Source: Antedon mediterranea (taxonomy: Eukaryota > Echinodermata > Crinoidea > Comatulida > Antedonidae). Taken from it: DNA of 64,000 bases. The stretch covers positions 23,282,101 through 23,346,100 of the forward strand of contig NC_092677.1 of the NCBI RefSeq assembly GCF_964355755.1, in the 5' to 3' direction. The position numbers were made by a program, and so were the translations under genes. This document shows, one piece after another, positions 1 to 14,200 of the stretch (position 1 is the first letter of the stretch; each line of letters starts with the position of its first letter). Under the pieces are notes generated by a model. That model was not told where the DNA came from. It was given only the letters and a program-made list of their open reading frames with translations, and ran no database searches.

Positions 1-3000
1 TAAACCTCCAGGCTCAAGAAACAGATCTGTATGACTGCTAGCAACGCTCTCAATTAGAGAAATGGCTGAGAATGTAGTACTGTATGCTATATGAGAATGA
101 CATCCACGATAGTATTATGTAACAAGCTATATTTGCTATCAACCAACCAATTCAAAAAACACTTATTTCTTCTCTTCTTCTTTTTATTTTCCTTTCATAA
201 AACTGACAATGTTCAAATAGACTATTTATTTGCAAAACTGGGTTGATTATTACAAACATCCTGTCTTGGAAAAAAAAACTGGCAGAGCGGAAAATAATTA
301 TATAACACATAAATTATGTGACACGTTATCTTAGGAAATAATAAATGGAAAACAAGTTACATATATATAATAATGTGCTAGGCTAGCATTTGTAAAGAAA
401 TAAACATTTAATTTCAACAATTTAAATGCATAAAAACAACAGAATATTTAATAATTATGTATACAGTGCTTGAATGAATTCTTAAAAAATAACTAAAAAT
501 AAATAAAAATAGTACAGTCATTGTACAATATCATATTAATAATGCAAGGATTAGCCATAATACTGTAAATGGCAAAAAGAGTAATGTTAACAAATTTTAA
601 AACCACTATTTCTATTTCCATAATGAATACCATGTTTCTTTCAAATAAGATAAAAACTTACTACTACAGTATACTGTTGCATATACAGTATTAAATAATT
701 GAACATATAGTAAATCAGTAGTAGCTCTATTTAATAACAGAATACAGTATGGCATGTAATTACAAGTTGATTCATTCAAAGGATGAATGATGCGCTAATT
801 AGCTTAACAAGACCCACATAAACAAAGTACAAACAGTAAACTATTACCTTAAAAAAAATAATCACAGGTCTACGCAACTGCTTAGTACAAACTGTATGGA
901 GGAATGCAAGTCCACTGTGTTCACTGGGTAATTCCTCATTAAACAATGAACCAATAGAATGCATCTACAGTACAAGCAATCAGTGATCACTGGCTCACTG
1001 GCTAAGTTTATGTTGTTTGCTTTTTGTTGGAATTCCACTGCTTGCTCCAATGATTTCCAGCGTGTACGATAAATGGAATCTCCCAACAGACAGCCTGTCT
1101 ACACTCAAGCAGACCAACTTGCTTAGGCCACTTGCACGTTCCCTAGTGATTTTCCCTGTTGGCAATACTAAAGCAAGAGCTTGGGTCCCAATTCTCTTCT
1201 GTTCATGTAGATCATGAAACAATTTATTACCAGCTTAAATTTAATATATTCTTGGAATGCCCGTAACCAGATGATAACTCAAAAAATGCTGGTTTTAATT
1301 GGTCAATTATATAACATCAATCACCAGGATTTTTTCCCTTTTATCTATCTTGTTTTACCACAATATTTTGACAGCTTGTTTAAAAATACAATTAGCAGTG
1401 TTTTGTGGTCATTATCAGTAATTCCACATTTCCTTTCCTAAAAACACAATTAATACTGATAGAGGAGAAGGTGACACTGTCACTAGTAGGATGTCAATTT
1501 ATTTACAGACAATTGTATCCATAGTGTACATGTCTGTGCCATATTGGCATCATGTAAACAAAACTATGCCTTTTTTCAATTTTACATGCCTTTTTTCTCT
1601 ATCGTATAGTTAAGTGCAGTTTGTTGAATTTGTTGTTTTGCGTTCAAACACAAAAAATACACCAGATATTAACACTTTATACAGTATATTGGAAGCAATT
1701 GTCTAATTTTGAATACATAAACATACTGTACATTGGATTTATCTCTGACACCTATCAGAGTTAGTGGTATATTAGATTTATATTGATGTTAACAACACAC
1801 AGAACAGAAAAAAACACACATACATAAAAATTCAGTTATCTTTAAAGTCCGCAGAAAAATTTGAGAAACCGAGCATGATGTTGTGCCGGTAGATGAATCT
1901 AAAATACAGGAGTTTCCCGGACAAACATGACTGTTGGCTTGTATGCAGTTAAGTGTGCATAAAAGAGAGTTTACTCCGTGCCTGTAGCTAGTAGAATACT
2001 GTACTTTTAAAAGAATACATGGAATGTACTAGACAGACATCAAGCAGGCATTTTCAGATGATGGGTAAACTTGTAGCAGAAACAAATAACACATGTCATG
2101 TTTGGTTGCTGTATATCTGACATTCAATTTTAAAAGAATAGGAAGGGATTAATGAGACAATATAAAATATACCATTAATATTGTATCATAATCATAACAG
2201 ATGAGTCATAAATATCATAAAATTGTCCTCCAGTGCAACATAAATATCTGAATATGAAATACTCCAACCATAAAATGAAAAATCAAGTAACAATTTCCAC
2301 CATTAATCAATGTCTCGAAATACAATTTGTTATAAAAATGTAAATTATTTCAAATAAAGAAATTCATGGAAAGGTTCCTGATGGTGAAATTTCTTTCAAT
2401 GTCATAGCGATGTGTCTTGGAAATCAGTGAAGCGTGAAACTGCTTCCAAAGTTTCTGATTGGCGAGACATGGTGTCTAAATAAATAAGCTTGCATCAACA
2501 ATGGTCCTGTAGAATAGCCCACAATCTTATTAGCTCAGTTTACTATAATAACATTGCACAAAGAATTTAATTATAGATATGAATTAAATTTAACAGCTGC
2601 AGGCTACTACACCAATCTTTAGAAATTACATTAATATTAATATAAGAAATCTAGTCTTAGAGAAAAATGTTTTAGTTTATAAAATCTGCTTAATGGTTGG
2701 TAAAACATTTCCAATAATTTACAGGTTAAATATTTTCAAATGCCAAATATGTTCATAGCTATGTTTATAAATGTGGTGACACAAGCTTTTCCGTGTAAAA
2801 TGAAGTATTTATTATTATTATTAAACAAATAATGGTCCATTTATACACAGACCTCAGATAAGGCAGTTTTCCAATATTTGAGTACATTTCTGTCTCCCTC
2901 TAATAATCTAATTTATCACCAATTGTTTCTGATATACTAAACAAACATTTTGATATTTAGTGTGACTATAAATTTACCAATTAGCTCTACTTGGCCTAAC

Positions 3001-3770
3001 ATCATTCTACAGTAAACAATGCACACTGGCAAAATAAAAATAGCTGACCCTAGATTTGTTTAAATGTTTGGGTCAGTACTTGGGCATCATAACCATTTGT
3101 TTTACAATGCACTATTCTGGAATTCAGTTGTTTGTCACAGGGACACATCATCGGCATGCAAACAGAAGGATTGAATTTAAAATAAGTCCTAGAGGAACAA
3201 TTGCATTACACCTAGAGGGTTGAGATCTTCAGCACAGGTCAATTGGTGTAAGGATCCTGTCTACATCTCAACACATGTAAATCAAAATCCTAGTTACTCA
3301 TATGTGATTGGATCATCAAAATGTGTTGACAAGCTTGTCCTAATAGATAAATCAATGTGACAGGGGAATACAAAAATGGTATCTTATATTTTAATGCTAT
3401 TTATTTTACTTCAAATATGAGAAGTGATTTGCTTTTATCATAATTAATCCGTTAGTGTTTTATTAAAAATTAGGAACTTGTTTTATCCTTTATTAAAGGT
3501 CAGTTCACACAGGATTCGTTCCATTGTAAAACAGCAATTGAAAACTTATAAAAATGATAAAAATTAATATGAATGATTGCAAAGAATAATTATGTATTCA
3601 GCATGCTTTTAAAATACTGTCTGTACATTTTCTGACAGTAGGTTAACAGGTAATTGGAAGCAGATGTGCCACTCTAAGCCTGGTTAACTTGTCAAGTTAT
3701 TTGTCAAAATTCATTTCAAATAATAATTAATATTATCAGGTCAGTCTGTAGTGGCCTAAAGTAGTACTAG
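1..3770. other. A+T-rich non-coding stretch
   Basis: I find no exon, RNA gene or clear transposon here on either strand. Open frames are short and have no recognisable protein. TACAGTA/TACTGTA words are frequent. It may be intronic or intergenic. Confidence 0.5.
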
Positions 3771-3835
3771 ATCCTGTTTCTGCTGCGAAAAATTACCAAT
3801 TAAATAATTCCAACTTGGCAGCAAAAACGGAACAA
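3771..3835. mobile_element. Relic of a GTTTCTGCTGC-ended inverted-repeat element
   Basis: A CCTGTTTCTGCTGCG end is followed by ATTACCAATTA-type sequence and then an opposing GGCAGCAAAAACGG. These are the ends seen in the better preserved elements at 5.6, 16.3 and 24.0 kb. Only about 65 bases remain. Confidence 0.4.
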
Positions 3836-4124
3836 ATTTTCAATGAACTGGTTATTAAATGGCAGCATGAAAATGGTAAAACATCCGAACAATTGGGGGT
3901 TAGAAAACTAACGGTTATTTAGATTGTTATCCACAAAATTTAATTATTTGGGAGCACAAATTCAGCAGAAATGCAGACACTCTAAAAATGTTATTTTTAA
4001 AAAATTCTATATAAAAGTTCATAAAATGTTATCATCCGTACAATTCCCCAAAGGGCTCTAGAGTGAATTCGAAATAGAACATAAAAAAATCGGTATAACT
4101 ATAACAAATACAGAAGTACAAATT

Positions 4125-4500
4125 ACTGAAAAAATGAAATTTTGTGGGTATCAATGGAGATGCAAAACAGAATCAGCAAAAATCTAAATCAAAACAATAA
4201 ATCTAGAAATATGTGCAGAGATATTGTTCATTCAATGCAGCTTGTTTTTAATTGGTGTATCTCATTATAACTTTGTTTTGTTTTGTTTTTTACTTAATTT
4301 GTGCTACTTAGTTTAGTTTTGTTATTTTTGTATTTTATAAGTAATGATGGAGTAAGCGCAGTTTTCTGTTTGGGCTCATGCCTATTACTTGCTCCTGGCA
4401 AGATGAATTGTGAAATGTACTTTAATGAACTTTTGCCGAATAAATATTATTATTAGAGCTTTCAATTCAAGTTTCAGGCAACACTAGCCCTTCATCTGTG
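4125..4500 (-). repeat. Decayed dispersed repeat with a nested retroelement-like tail
   Basis: The outer parts (about 4125-4200 and 4455-4500) match the repeats at 10.14 kb and 61.13 kb, including the ...GGCAACACTAGCCCTTCATC segment. Inserted between them, about 4220-4456, is a different sequence ending in AATAAATATTATTATTAG, which looks like the 3' tail of a non-LTR retroelement or SINE. The hammerhead-like core seen in the other two copies is disrupted here by an insertion and by CATCTG in place of CATCAG. Confidence 0.45.
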
Positions 4501-5586
4501 TATACAGTATATACCGGTATATATTCACATACTTCATTGTCATTAGACATGCGCGCTCTAATATTTTGTGCCATTTTCAAACAGAGACCATCAGCGAAAG
4601 TGCTATAGTAATTAGGCATAAATCATGGCCATTTTTTCCAATCCTTTACCTATAGCCAGCAGACAACATAGGCCTAAATTTATTTTTTGTTCAGTTGCTT
4701 ACTCTTGCCCATTATTAAGGAAAGGAGAACTCCCTGTAAAAACACTGGCTACTACAGGCTTTTATTCCTGTCATGGGCTAGTTGTGTCCTTATAGTAAGG
4801 GTAAAAACCGGAATTTACCATTAAGGCCTATTAATGGGTTTAAATAGTAGTTAAATTATACACTAGATAGAATAAATAATTGTTAACATTTGCATTATTT
4901 CTTAATTATTTTGTAATTCTTTAATTAATAAACAATTGTGATTAAAACTAACCTTAATTCCAAGTTTAACAAAACAAAAGCATTCTAAATCGTGAGAAAG
5001 CCTAGGTCTACATTAAATCCATCAGGTGCAGATATCCCTCACAGAAGGCTTACATTCCCAGCTGAGGAACAGGAGTCTAATGTTGAAATGAGCCCTGCAA
5101 CTCCTATACACTGAATACCTTAACTCAAATTACCTCGTACAAAGGACATTGAACTATAAAAGTCACCGCACCAGTGACATTTCAATTTAAAAGCAATAAG
5201 ACGTCAGGACAAGTTTACAGCCAATTGGCTTCCTTCAGTTTTCTTTATATTTTTTATTAATATAAACAAGAACTATTCAAACAAGAAATACTTCTTTAAA
5301 AAAAATTGGATTGGAATTATATTTCAAGCAGTTAATTAAGACAGGTGTTAAAATAAATATTTAATCATCACAGACATTCTGTAGAGTGTAAATTAATAAT
5401 GAGATAATGAGTTAGGTGTCTATATGTAAATCCCAACAGGTTTCTTAAATCTTAATTTACAGATTGCAGTTGAAGTTGATATGTATTATGACCTTACATC
5501 ATTTTCCTTCTAAGGTTGTGTTTACAAAATTTCAAAGCCTTCGGAACATGTTGAAAACCAGTGTACATATCCTGCAACTTTTCTTG
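4501..5586. other. Non-coding stretch
   Basis: A short TATACAGTATATACCGGTATAT palindromic patch lies at the start. Otherwise I see no gene or identifiable repeat. Confidence 0.45.
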
Positions 5587-6467
5587 GGCCCCGTTTCTGC
5601 TGCCCAAAATATACCGTATATATACGGTATATTTTATATACGGTATATTTTTTGGCAGCAGAAATGGGTCTCATAAAAAATATACCGTATATATATGCGG
5701 TATATATACCGCATAAATATCCCCATCGTTTGTGGATATTATACGGTATATTCCAAAATATACCGTATATTTCGTACCCCGTTTCTGCTGCACTCAAAAT
5801 ATACCGTATATGTGACCCGGCCCATGACACGAGGTCAAAAACTAACAGAGCGTGATGCGTTTGTTTGGTTTTTCTGCTGCATTGACACACACGTGTATAA
5901 TAAGCAAGCAACAAATCAAAATATCACTGTGGACTGAAGAAATAACTATTTTTGCAATTCAATTGTGGGGAGAAGCGAAGGTTGGGGTGGGGGGGGGGGG
6001 AGACTGCATGGCAACAGAAGAGATACCGAGATTTACAAAAGTATCTCAAACAAAATAAAAGCAGAATTTGTGGTAGACTTAATAACGCCAAAGTTATCGG
6101 CAAACGCCGTCGTCTTCTTTGCATAAATCTAGTCAATGCCCATTCTACATTTCTAGATTGTTTGTGTGATGTAAATTCGTTGCCACTTCTGATCATTAGA
6201 TTTAAAATAGAAAACAATGCTAAGACGTTTTGAGAAACCATCATTGTTTTGTTTTTGTCATGTAACCTCACTACACTAGACTCTAGGTCAATCCATACTT
6301 CCGTCTCACAAAATGCATTTTGGGTAATGAAAGCCAACTTTTTTACAGCCCACCCACGAAGTATGTGCAGCGGAAACGGTGCACGAATTTCATATACGGT
6401 ATATATACGGTATATTTATACGGTATATTTATACGGTATATTTGGGATTGGCAGCAGAAACAGGGCC
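5587..6467. mobile_element. PIF/Harbinger-like MITE with iterated TACCGTA palindromes
   Basis: The left end GGCCCCGTTTCTGCTGCC and the right end GGCAGCAGAAACAGGGCC are inverted repeats flanked by TTG and TTA, close to the TWA target site of PIF/Harbinger transposons. The first 230 bases contain the terminal motif three times in alternating orientation, separated by many TACCGTA/TACGGTA palindromes; the right end carries four more. The interior (about 5950-6060) aligns by eye with the Myb/SANT-like ORF of the 16.3 kb element but is shifted out of frame and interrupted by a poly-G run at 5989-6000. All open frames inside are by-products of the palindromes. Superfamily assignment is inferred from termini and flanks; no transposase is present. 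Confidence 0.7.
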
Positions 6468-6606
6468 TTAGTCAACTCCGGCCTCCAAAGCCCAAACAAA
6501 CGTTTTGATTGATTAATTAATTACCGAGTTATCTCTCAGGACATCTATGGAACTTTCCCTTTCGCAAACGTAGCCTATGAAAGACATGTTCAAAAAAACA
6601 GTCTAT

Positions 6607-6680
6607 GAGCCTGTTTCTGCTGTGAACAAATAACCGATAAATAATCGTGTGAATAATTGAAATAACCAATAAATGGCTTT
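6607..6680. mobile_element. Fragment of a CCTGTTTCTGCTG-ended element, CCGATAA type
   Basis: A CCTGTTTCTGCTG end is followed by AATAACCGATAAATAATCG, which resembles the AACCGATTA-type element at 24.0 kb rather than the TACCGTA type. No opposite end was found. Confidence 0.35.
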
Positions 6681-8759
6681 TCACTACTTGTCTTTACATA
6701 CAGTGGAAAAAATAATATTCTATGCTACTGACAAATTCCCAAAGATAATGTATCAACATTTCAGTTCAGTTTCGGTACTATAATATTGAAAGAAATTATA
6801 TGTACCATTCCACTGATAATCATTCATTATTTGTATACTATTTGCCAAAAGATAATATCACAACTTGACAACTATTAGTTTGCCACCTATCTCTTGTAGG
6901 CCTACACAAACCAAAACTTGAGCACTGCCATATCTAGCCTCCTTCAACATTGGACAATGGAATGTCCACCTTGGTTAGAAAACTACTCACAGTTATAAAA
7001 GTTGTATTAATAATAAATAATACAAACAGTATTAATATAGTTATTGATGAACAATAATACAAAAGATGATGTCAGTGGTACAATCTTTAACAATTTATTT
7101 TTTTGATATATTTGTCATTCTTCTGAGTCTGAAGACGCTCTCTGATCAGGACAGCAAAATTCTCAAGGTATAATTTTTATTAATTTGGAGGGTTTTGAAA
7201 GGAATTGTCAATCTAATGAAAAACGGAACAGAAATGGTTGAAAATGCTCATTTTACATCAAACTTATTATTTAATTTACCTTATTAGTGACTTATGCTAC
7301 CATTGATTGCACACAAAAATTCATCAATAATACAGGTACTGTAGCTAAACTGTTTACTCTGTAACTGCTTAAATAAGATTGTCCAGTACAGTATTATATT
7401 TACAGTATTTATAACTTTTTAAAGTGGTAGGGGGTCAAGCACCTCATTACAGGATACCTATTATCTGGTAACATACCAGCAGTAGGCCTTACCTACCTGA
7501 TCACAGAGGGATAGTGATTATTGAAATCCTCAACATGATTGTTAAAACATAATTAAAGCTGTTTCCATCCTTGTTAAATTAGGTGTCATGTAGGGTGTTA
7601 ATCTGGCCTTGTAATTAGGAATTAAGGTATCATTGTACAAGTGTTAATGGTTTTAATTATGGTGGCTATTATTGCTAGAAGTAAACCTATTCAAATAAAC
7701 ATCACTTTTTTCTATTTCAATATTTAAAATGGTAGTTTCATAAGCTTCTTTTTTTATGCAATTTGACTTTGCACTATTTGAAAATAAATACTCATTGTAA
7801 CAACATACATTTCAAGCTCAGAAAGTGGGTGAGTACTCACTCAGCCCAGCTCGGAGGCTTTAGTCATAAATTTCAGGAGGAAAAAAAATATAACATTCTC
7901 ATTTTGACTTTTTGCTTCTTGTAAAAAGTATTAAACCTTTCTGGAGTGTTACAGTTTTGGGGAGGGTGAAAATGTAAAGCAAATTCAGCTCTGTTTCCCC
8001 TTTATAACGCACACGATATCAAGTCACTGAGTTCTGTCAGTCTACCATAGGATTTTACATAAATACAGTATCGTAATTGCGATTAATAATTCTACAATTA
8101 TAATTTAGGATGTTTCTTTTCTGTCATATAAAAATTGTTTTTTTAAACATTTCTTATTTAGCCCCTTTCAAGTTTCATGTTTCCATGTTGGAAAACATGT
8201 TAGATGTAGTAAAATATTGAAATGGTAAACGTTCCAGCCTATACTCATTAGTATGTACTTTTGGATTGATTCATATCATGTGTACTTTTAACATAAAATT
8301 AGAGATTATCCATCACTAGTAAAATTGTTTCTTTAAGTGAAGGATTACCGGCTATTTGAGTTGCTTCTAGAAACAAGGCAAGTGTTAAGAACTTAATCCT
8401 TCTCACTTGAACAGTTTCAACAAACACTTGAAACAATACAAGTAGGAATTCTAGGTCATATATGTACCAGTTAAACTATAGAATTAGTAATATGAGTTTA
8501 CGTACAACTCCAAAAGCTGAAAGCGCAGGACTATCAGATATCCAGTCAGCACATTCTAAGCATACAACACAATCCGCAATGCATTGTACGATACTTGATC
8601 TATTTACCAGTGACAAATAGTATATACAGTAGTAAAAAACACTAGATCTACAGGCAGTACAGTACAACAATAATGAAAAGCGAAAACAGAATGTTAATTT
8701 GTATATATAAATATTTGTTGATGGATTCAAACATGTACTACAAATGGAGAGAGGCATTA
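6681..8759. other. Non-coding stretch
   Basis: No coding exon or recognisable element is visible. A+T-rich with scattered TACAGTA words. Confidence 0.45.
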
Positions 8760-8890
8760 TATACCAATAGATAAAAGTTTTGGTCCTCTCTCCTTCATCT
8801 TTTTTTTGTGTGTGTAATGTATTATACTACTGTATATGGACAATTGTCTGAAATAAAAGTTGAATTGAATTGAATTGAATTGAATATCTA
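8760..8890 (+). repeat. Non-LTR retroelement-like 3' tail with (TTGAA)n
   Basis: The sequence GGACAATTGTCTGAAATAAA runs into about five tandem TTGAA units (about 8860-8883). A unique body followed by a short tandem pentamer is typical of 3' ends of some LINE and SINE families. Only the tail is present, and no reverse transcriptase is visible. Confidence 0.4.
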
Positions 8891-9214
8891 AATTCAATGT
8901 TGAATGATCAAACTGTTTTTTCATACTACTACTGTACATGTTGTTATTTTGAAAAACAACAAACCTAGGATGTGATTATTAACCATGTTTTGGTCATCAT
9001 GTTAGGTACTCAATATAATCTATTCTTAGCAATTGTGTATACTATTATTATCACAAGACGTTTTTCCTTTTTTTATGAATATATTTTTTTTATCCGAGAG
9101 AAGATTGCTTATTTCTGGATGTCGGGAGTAAAAATCAATGAATAATTATCTTCTATAAAAGAATTAACAGAAGGCCAAGCTATTTGCTATAAAAAACTAA
9201 ACCAAACCTCTAAT

Positions 9215-9300
9215 AATCTTTCTCAAGGAAAGAGGATCGAGGATGACTTTTAGATCCACAACCTGGAGTCTATACCATTGAACCACACAGTGGTTTCATA
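9215..9300 (-). repeat. Possible tRNA-like SINE head
   Basis: On the minus strand GTGTGGTTCAATGGTATAGA resembles a pol III A box, and a CTCGATCC segment follows about 40 bases later in the B-box position. It does not fold as a convincing tRNA, so I treat it as a degraded tRNA-derived SINE. Confidence 0.25.
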
Positions 9301-10134
9301 AGACAGTGGAACCAACATATATTTTGAATGTTTATATTATCAACTAGACTATAGAATAGTGGAAGTGGAATCATCAGATCAAAATTGTCTACATAGAACT
9401 TTCTTTCTCCAAGCTATCTTGCTCCAAATAGATAAAAAGATTGATGGCACATAAGTTATTAATATGACTTTGATGACTATTAAAAGCATAAGGAATGTAA
9501 CACATTAGTATGGTTTTATTAAATAGTATTTTGGGAGTACTTTGATTGGCGTTTTCAACCCCCAACCCCCCATAAATTATCAGTATGTGACTATTGGTAG
9601 AATAATAACATAAATGCAATATGAGTGACAACTGTTCAAGGCCAAGTCTAACAGTTATGATGGATTTTGTAGCTGAAGGCGTTGTTGTCATATCACAGAA
9701 GTATGAAAACCCTATGGATTTAACACTAATTGCTGGAAATTTACAATTGCATGCCAATGGCTATTTTATACTTAACTACTATTGCCTGAACAAAAGAATG
9801 AGGACAATAAAATGACACCATTAACTTTGAACATGCAGGTATTTTAAACTACATGATAAACGGCAAACTTTAAAATCATTTATCAACATGATTATGATGA
9901 TGAGGTTAATGACAACACAGGTGTTAATGCTAATTACAATGAAAATTCTGGAATCAGTGTGGGGGATGGACGGAAGCATGTAAATAAGAAGTTGGAGAAG
10001 ATTCAGTAGGATTTCCAAAACTACTTCTACTACTACTACTAATTGTCCCATTGTGGTCTAAAAAAAATGGTCTGAAAAATTGTCACACTAGAACAAATGT
10101 TTATATATTAATTATTATATATAAATCCAAGGGC

Positions 10135-10350
10135 ATTACTGAAAAAATGACAATGCTGTGGGTATCAGTGGCTGGATCTCAATGGATACAAAAAAAAAGC
10201 GAAAACCTAAATTAAAACGATAAAGTAAAACAGCCAGAAAAGTTAGCAGAGCTTTCGGGCAACACTAGCCCTTCATCAGTACAATTATTATATATATATA
10301 TACATTATTATTAAACCGGGCAATTAATGTTCTTTGCCTGTTGTGTTTAT
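10135..10350 (-). repeat. Dispersed repeat with hammerhead-like core
   Basis: This segment is nearly identical over its first 140 bases to 61,125-61,265 and shares a downstream GCCTGTTGTGTTTATAT with it. On the minus strand 10,246-10,279 reads CTGATGA, then AGGGC, a loop, GCCC, then GAAA. That is the layout of the hammerhead ribozyme core (CUGANGA, stem II, GAAA). One extra A next to stem II departs from the consensus, so activity is doubtful. Hammerhead-like motifs are known from Penelope-like and other retroelements. Confidence 0.5.
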
Positions 10351-10716
10351 ATACATTATTATATATTAATTACTATATTATATGACTTTTATTGTATTTA
10401 TGCAAGTGTATCTATTAACAAACTAGTTTATCATTATGCTATTGTATATTATAAGTTGTTATAAAATGAGGAAATAATTGAGATAGAAATTGAATAATCA
10501 ATCAATCATAAGCTGCTAATCATAGTTTTAATATCACCTACATATTATTATTATATTTTCTTCCATAACACAATTTCATTATATTATTTAAAAATCAACC
10601 AATAGTTTTAAATTGTAATATGCAACATATAATGAATGATTAATTAAATAGAAAATACATATAAAATTAAAGTGATTTAAATCAATATGTTATACTAAAT
10701 TAATATTGTATACATA
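10351..10716. other. Non-coding stretch
   Basis: Very A+T-rich; I see nothing identifiable. Confidence 0.4.
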
Positions 10717-11280
10717 CCAGCAATTGAATATTATCCAATTTTCTAACATTAACAATATGCTTTGTTGATGGGCAACTCACATTTCATGTCTGTACACAGA
10801 GAGTGCCGAAATAATAATAAGAACGTGCACTGCTAATCTGAAAATATTATCTGCTTCTTGTTGCGGAATCTACCCTTTATCAAAGAAAATAACACCTTTC
10901 CGCATTCAAATTAGAAGTGGGCTGGACAAGGCCACACTCTCCGACTGCCTTTTGGCACATTCAAAACAACTCATATGATCAAATGCAAGTACGTAAACAA
11001 GCGTAGTGCTAGTTAAGTTATATGCATAGTAGAACATACTGAATATCCACATTTAAAGACTGGAAACTCATTTAATGGATCAATAAATCCCTTGCCTTAG
11101 AGCTTGCCGCAGATTTGGAACCAGCTTAGAAAGAAATCTTTGCTTGAGGTTACTCATGGATTTAATGCACACACACAACGACAACAATTTTCACAAATGC
11201 AACAATAACAGCAGCGGGCTTCAAAGACGCCGACTGCTAAAGCCAGTTTAGCGCAACCTTAAACTGGCGACTTGACGTCA
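10717..11280 (-). promoter_or_regulatory. Candidate minus-strand promoter and 5' untranslated exon
   Basis: This segment is richer in CpG than its surroundings. It contains a perfect CRE palindrome TGACGTCA (11,273-11,280) and an inverted repeat GCCAGTTTA / TAAACTGGC (11,242-11,250 and 11,260-11,268). Read on the minus strand it could be a first exon ending at the splice-donor-like CTG|GTATGT at 10,717. It contains only short upstream-type ORFs, one of 25 codons beginning near 11,160. If real, the coding exons lie left of the window. No transcript evidence is available, so this is a weak inference. Confidence 0.25.
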
Positions 11281-14200
11281 ATACGAGCGAGTGCACAATT
11301 TTAACCCAAGGCAGATATTAGGCTGGTTTCACATTTCTTAAAAAATAATATTATAATCAAATGAATAGCCTTTACTTAGATACAAGTATACAAGGCCAAA
11401 GCTCCAGAAGAAACAACTTGAAAAATGATACTATTTTTATGATATGAAAACAGGTCGGCATATGTATGATTAGGACCTCGACCTTCACACTGAGGTATAA
11501 CATAATTGTTCTGTTTGTAAGACAAGCAAATCAAGTAGACTTACAGTCGGGACTTCAAACGGCAATCTTAACGCCCAAATCAACACAGATGTTACAGTCT
11601 CAGATAAGCTCTAGTGTTTGATGTAAATTATGCGTGATGCATTTTATTGAAGAAAATCTTATAATAAAATGTATAGCTTCTGAAAAAACATTGATCATCA
11701 TCAAGGGAGATTTTTAATCATTGAATTTATAAAGACTTTATGTTTACATCAAAGGATATAAGATTGATTACATGCAACTTTAAATTACTGTTACAAATTG
11801 ATCATTATTTTGTACATAATATTAAGCAGGTGCTACATGTTTCTTGACTCTAGACAATAACAATTTATTCTACAGTGATGTCTTGATACCAAACAGTTTC
11901 CAAACAGTTTTCAACTCTACCCTCTAAGTGGACAAAGCTCATAGTAACCTCATAATTATGTATTACCATGGAGTAATTACATGTACCATGCTTAATTAAG
12001 TTTTGATTTTTTTTATATAATGGTGAAATGTTTCTTGTGAACTTTATTCAATCATATCGCGAATTCATAATCATAATAATAATAATAACGTGTAGTGCAC
12101 TGATTTTTACAAAAAATATTAATTATAAAATATATAAATAAATTAAAAAATATTGACTATTAATTGAATTATACTGACAATTATTGAAATACAGAAGTTG
12201 AATAAAAAAATACTGAATAAATACACAGTTTCATTAGAGGTCTACAATCAATGGAAAAGATCAATACATTTACTATTTTAAGTATTAAAAATAGCAGATA
12301 GTGTTTAAAAAAATTATATTGGCGCCTACAAATGAAGTAAAAGTTATATATTGATTGATTGAATCACTAAAAGCAAGGCTTTAAAATGTGATGTCCTATG
12401 TGACAATTAAAATCTATTCTTCTATTCTACTATCTATATAAATTATGCTTACATTTTAATATAACAGGCTTATAGAAATGCATGGCACGAGGGGCGGGGG
12501 GGGGGGGGGGGGTTGGAAAGAGTGGGGCTGGAATGAAATGTACTTTTATCTTGCTCAATTCAAGCTTACGTGCCGCAGCCTGCACATATAAATACTGATC
12601 CATTTTATTTGATTCCAATAAGCCTACTGTTACTACTTTACTTTTTTAAATTAACTTATAAATATACTTTTCTATAAAAATTTATAATAAAGAAATGACA
12701 AAAGATAGTTTCGAACAACCTATTGGTTTCTGTCACTTATTAGACATCAATAAAACTAGAGGGCTCTTCTCAAATGTTTATTCTGTGTGTTTATATCCTG
12801 CTAGAGTAAATGTTCGGTCGGTTCCTTTTTTAACAAGAGTTTGAAGTGTTTTAATTGTAAATCTTTAGAATTTATTGGTACAAATAATTTCATGAGGTGA
12901 AATAGTAAACTCTTATGTTGGTTTATCCAGGTAAGCTAGGCACGATATAGACTAGTAAACTCTATTTGTACCTGAAGCGTTTGCAGGCATTTAGGTCTAG
13001 CCTACATTAAACGTATATTTCCTTGTGTAATATCTTTTTTCAGTCTGTAAAAGTCAAAACTTCCATAGAAGATGCTAAAAAACACTGAATCAAGTTCAGT
13101 ATTTTAAGCTTTCTACGTCCGCAAAAGTTGTACCTAAAGCTTTTTCTAGCATATGGACCACATATCTGATTTAAATGTTTACAATATTCCTTTAGTTACA
13201 ATTTACAGTAATTATGAATTTTCATTTTAAATTGTGATAAATAATTGTCCTCATATCTCAAATTGTCCTTGTATTGGATAATTTGTAAGTTTTGTATGTT
13301 TTAAGAGAGTTATTGAATAACATTTAAAAATATGCGTTAATTCATTACATGATTTGAAAAAGGAATTAAACAATAATAATCGTTATCTTGCCATGTGTTC
13401 ATGAATAAACTAAGCTATTCAAATGGACAAATAAATCATAATCAATTGATGGATTGATGAAATAAGTTTGTACGTTTGTAGGGACATGATAAACAATGAT
13501 AAAACAATACAGTAAGTACTGATTACTGATTCTTTTGATAGTATCAGACATATTGCCTTAGAACATATTCATATCGAGATAGAAACCAATCAATATAGAT
13601 AGATTCTAAATGTTTTTTTGTTTTCTTTCTTTTTTTCACACTTCTATTTTGCTTTAATTTCTAGATTCATCTAATTAATATCAAAATATTACAGTATCAT
13701 TCATGAATAAACAAATAAACGTTTTGGAGCATATTAATTTCTCCAAAAATATGATGATAATGGTTAGCGGGGATTGTTACATACAAGGCACAAACAGAAG
13801 ATAGGCAATACAACGGATAAGTTATATAATCTATGTTTATTCTTCAAACAGATAAGCCAAAGATAATAAAATCAATTAAAATGATTATAAGATAGAGGTT
13901 CTTATTAATAATATGAAATAATTATAAGACACACAATCGAAATACAAATAAATAAAACTAACAAATATAGCTGAGCCCAAGGCTAATATATGAAGCTTTA
14001 TAATCCAGTTGTTCAAAACAGACAAACAGACTTGTAGATACTTCAATAGACTTTTTTAACAAGTTTAGTTTAGCTATCTCAGTATTCATAGTAGGACTGA
14101 TTCATTTATTAATGTACCTGTATTTATATTCTTATACAGGATATATGGGGTGATCATTATGATCACATAAATAACTTTAAGATGATAAAATTGGTTTTAA

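Noticed and set aside
5522-6512. Tyr/Ile-rich open frames on both strands around 5.5-6.5 kb
   Set aside because: They are translations of TACCGTA/TACGGTA palindromes inside a MITE.
9621-9815. A 64-codon plus-strand frame at 9.6 kb
   Set aside because: No recognisable domain, opposed by an equally long frame on the other strand, no splice or context support.
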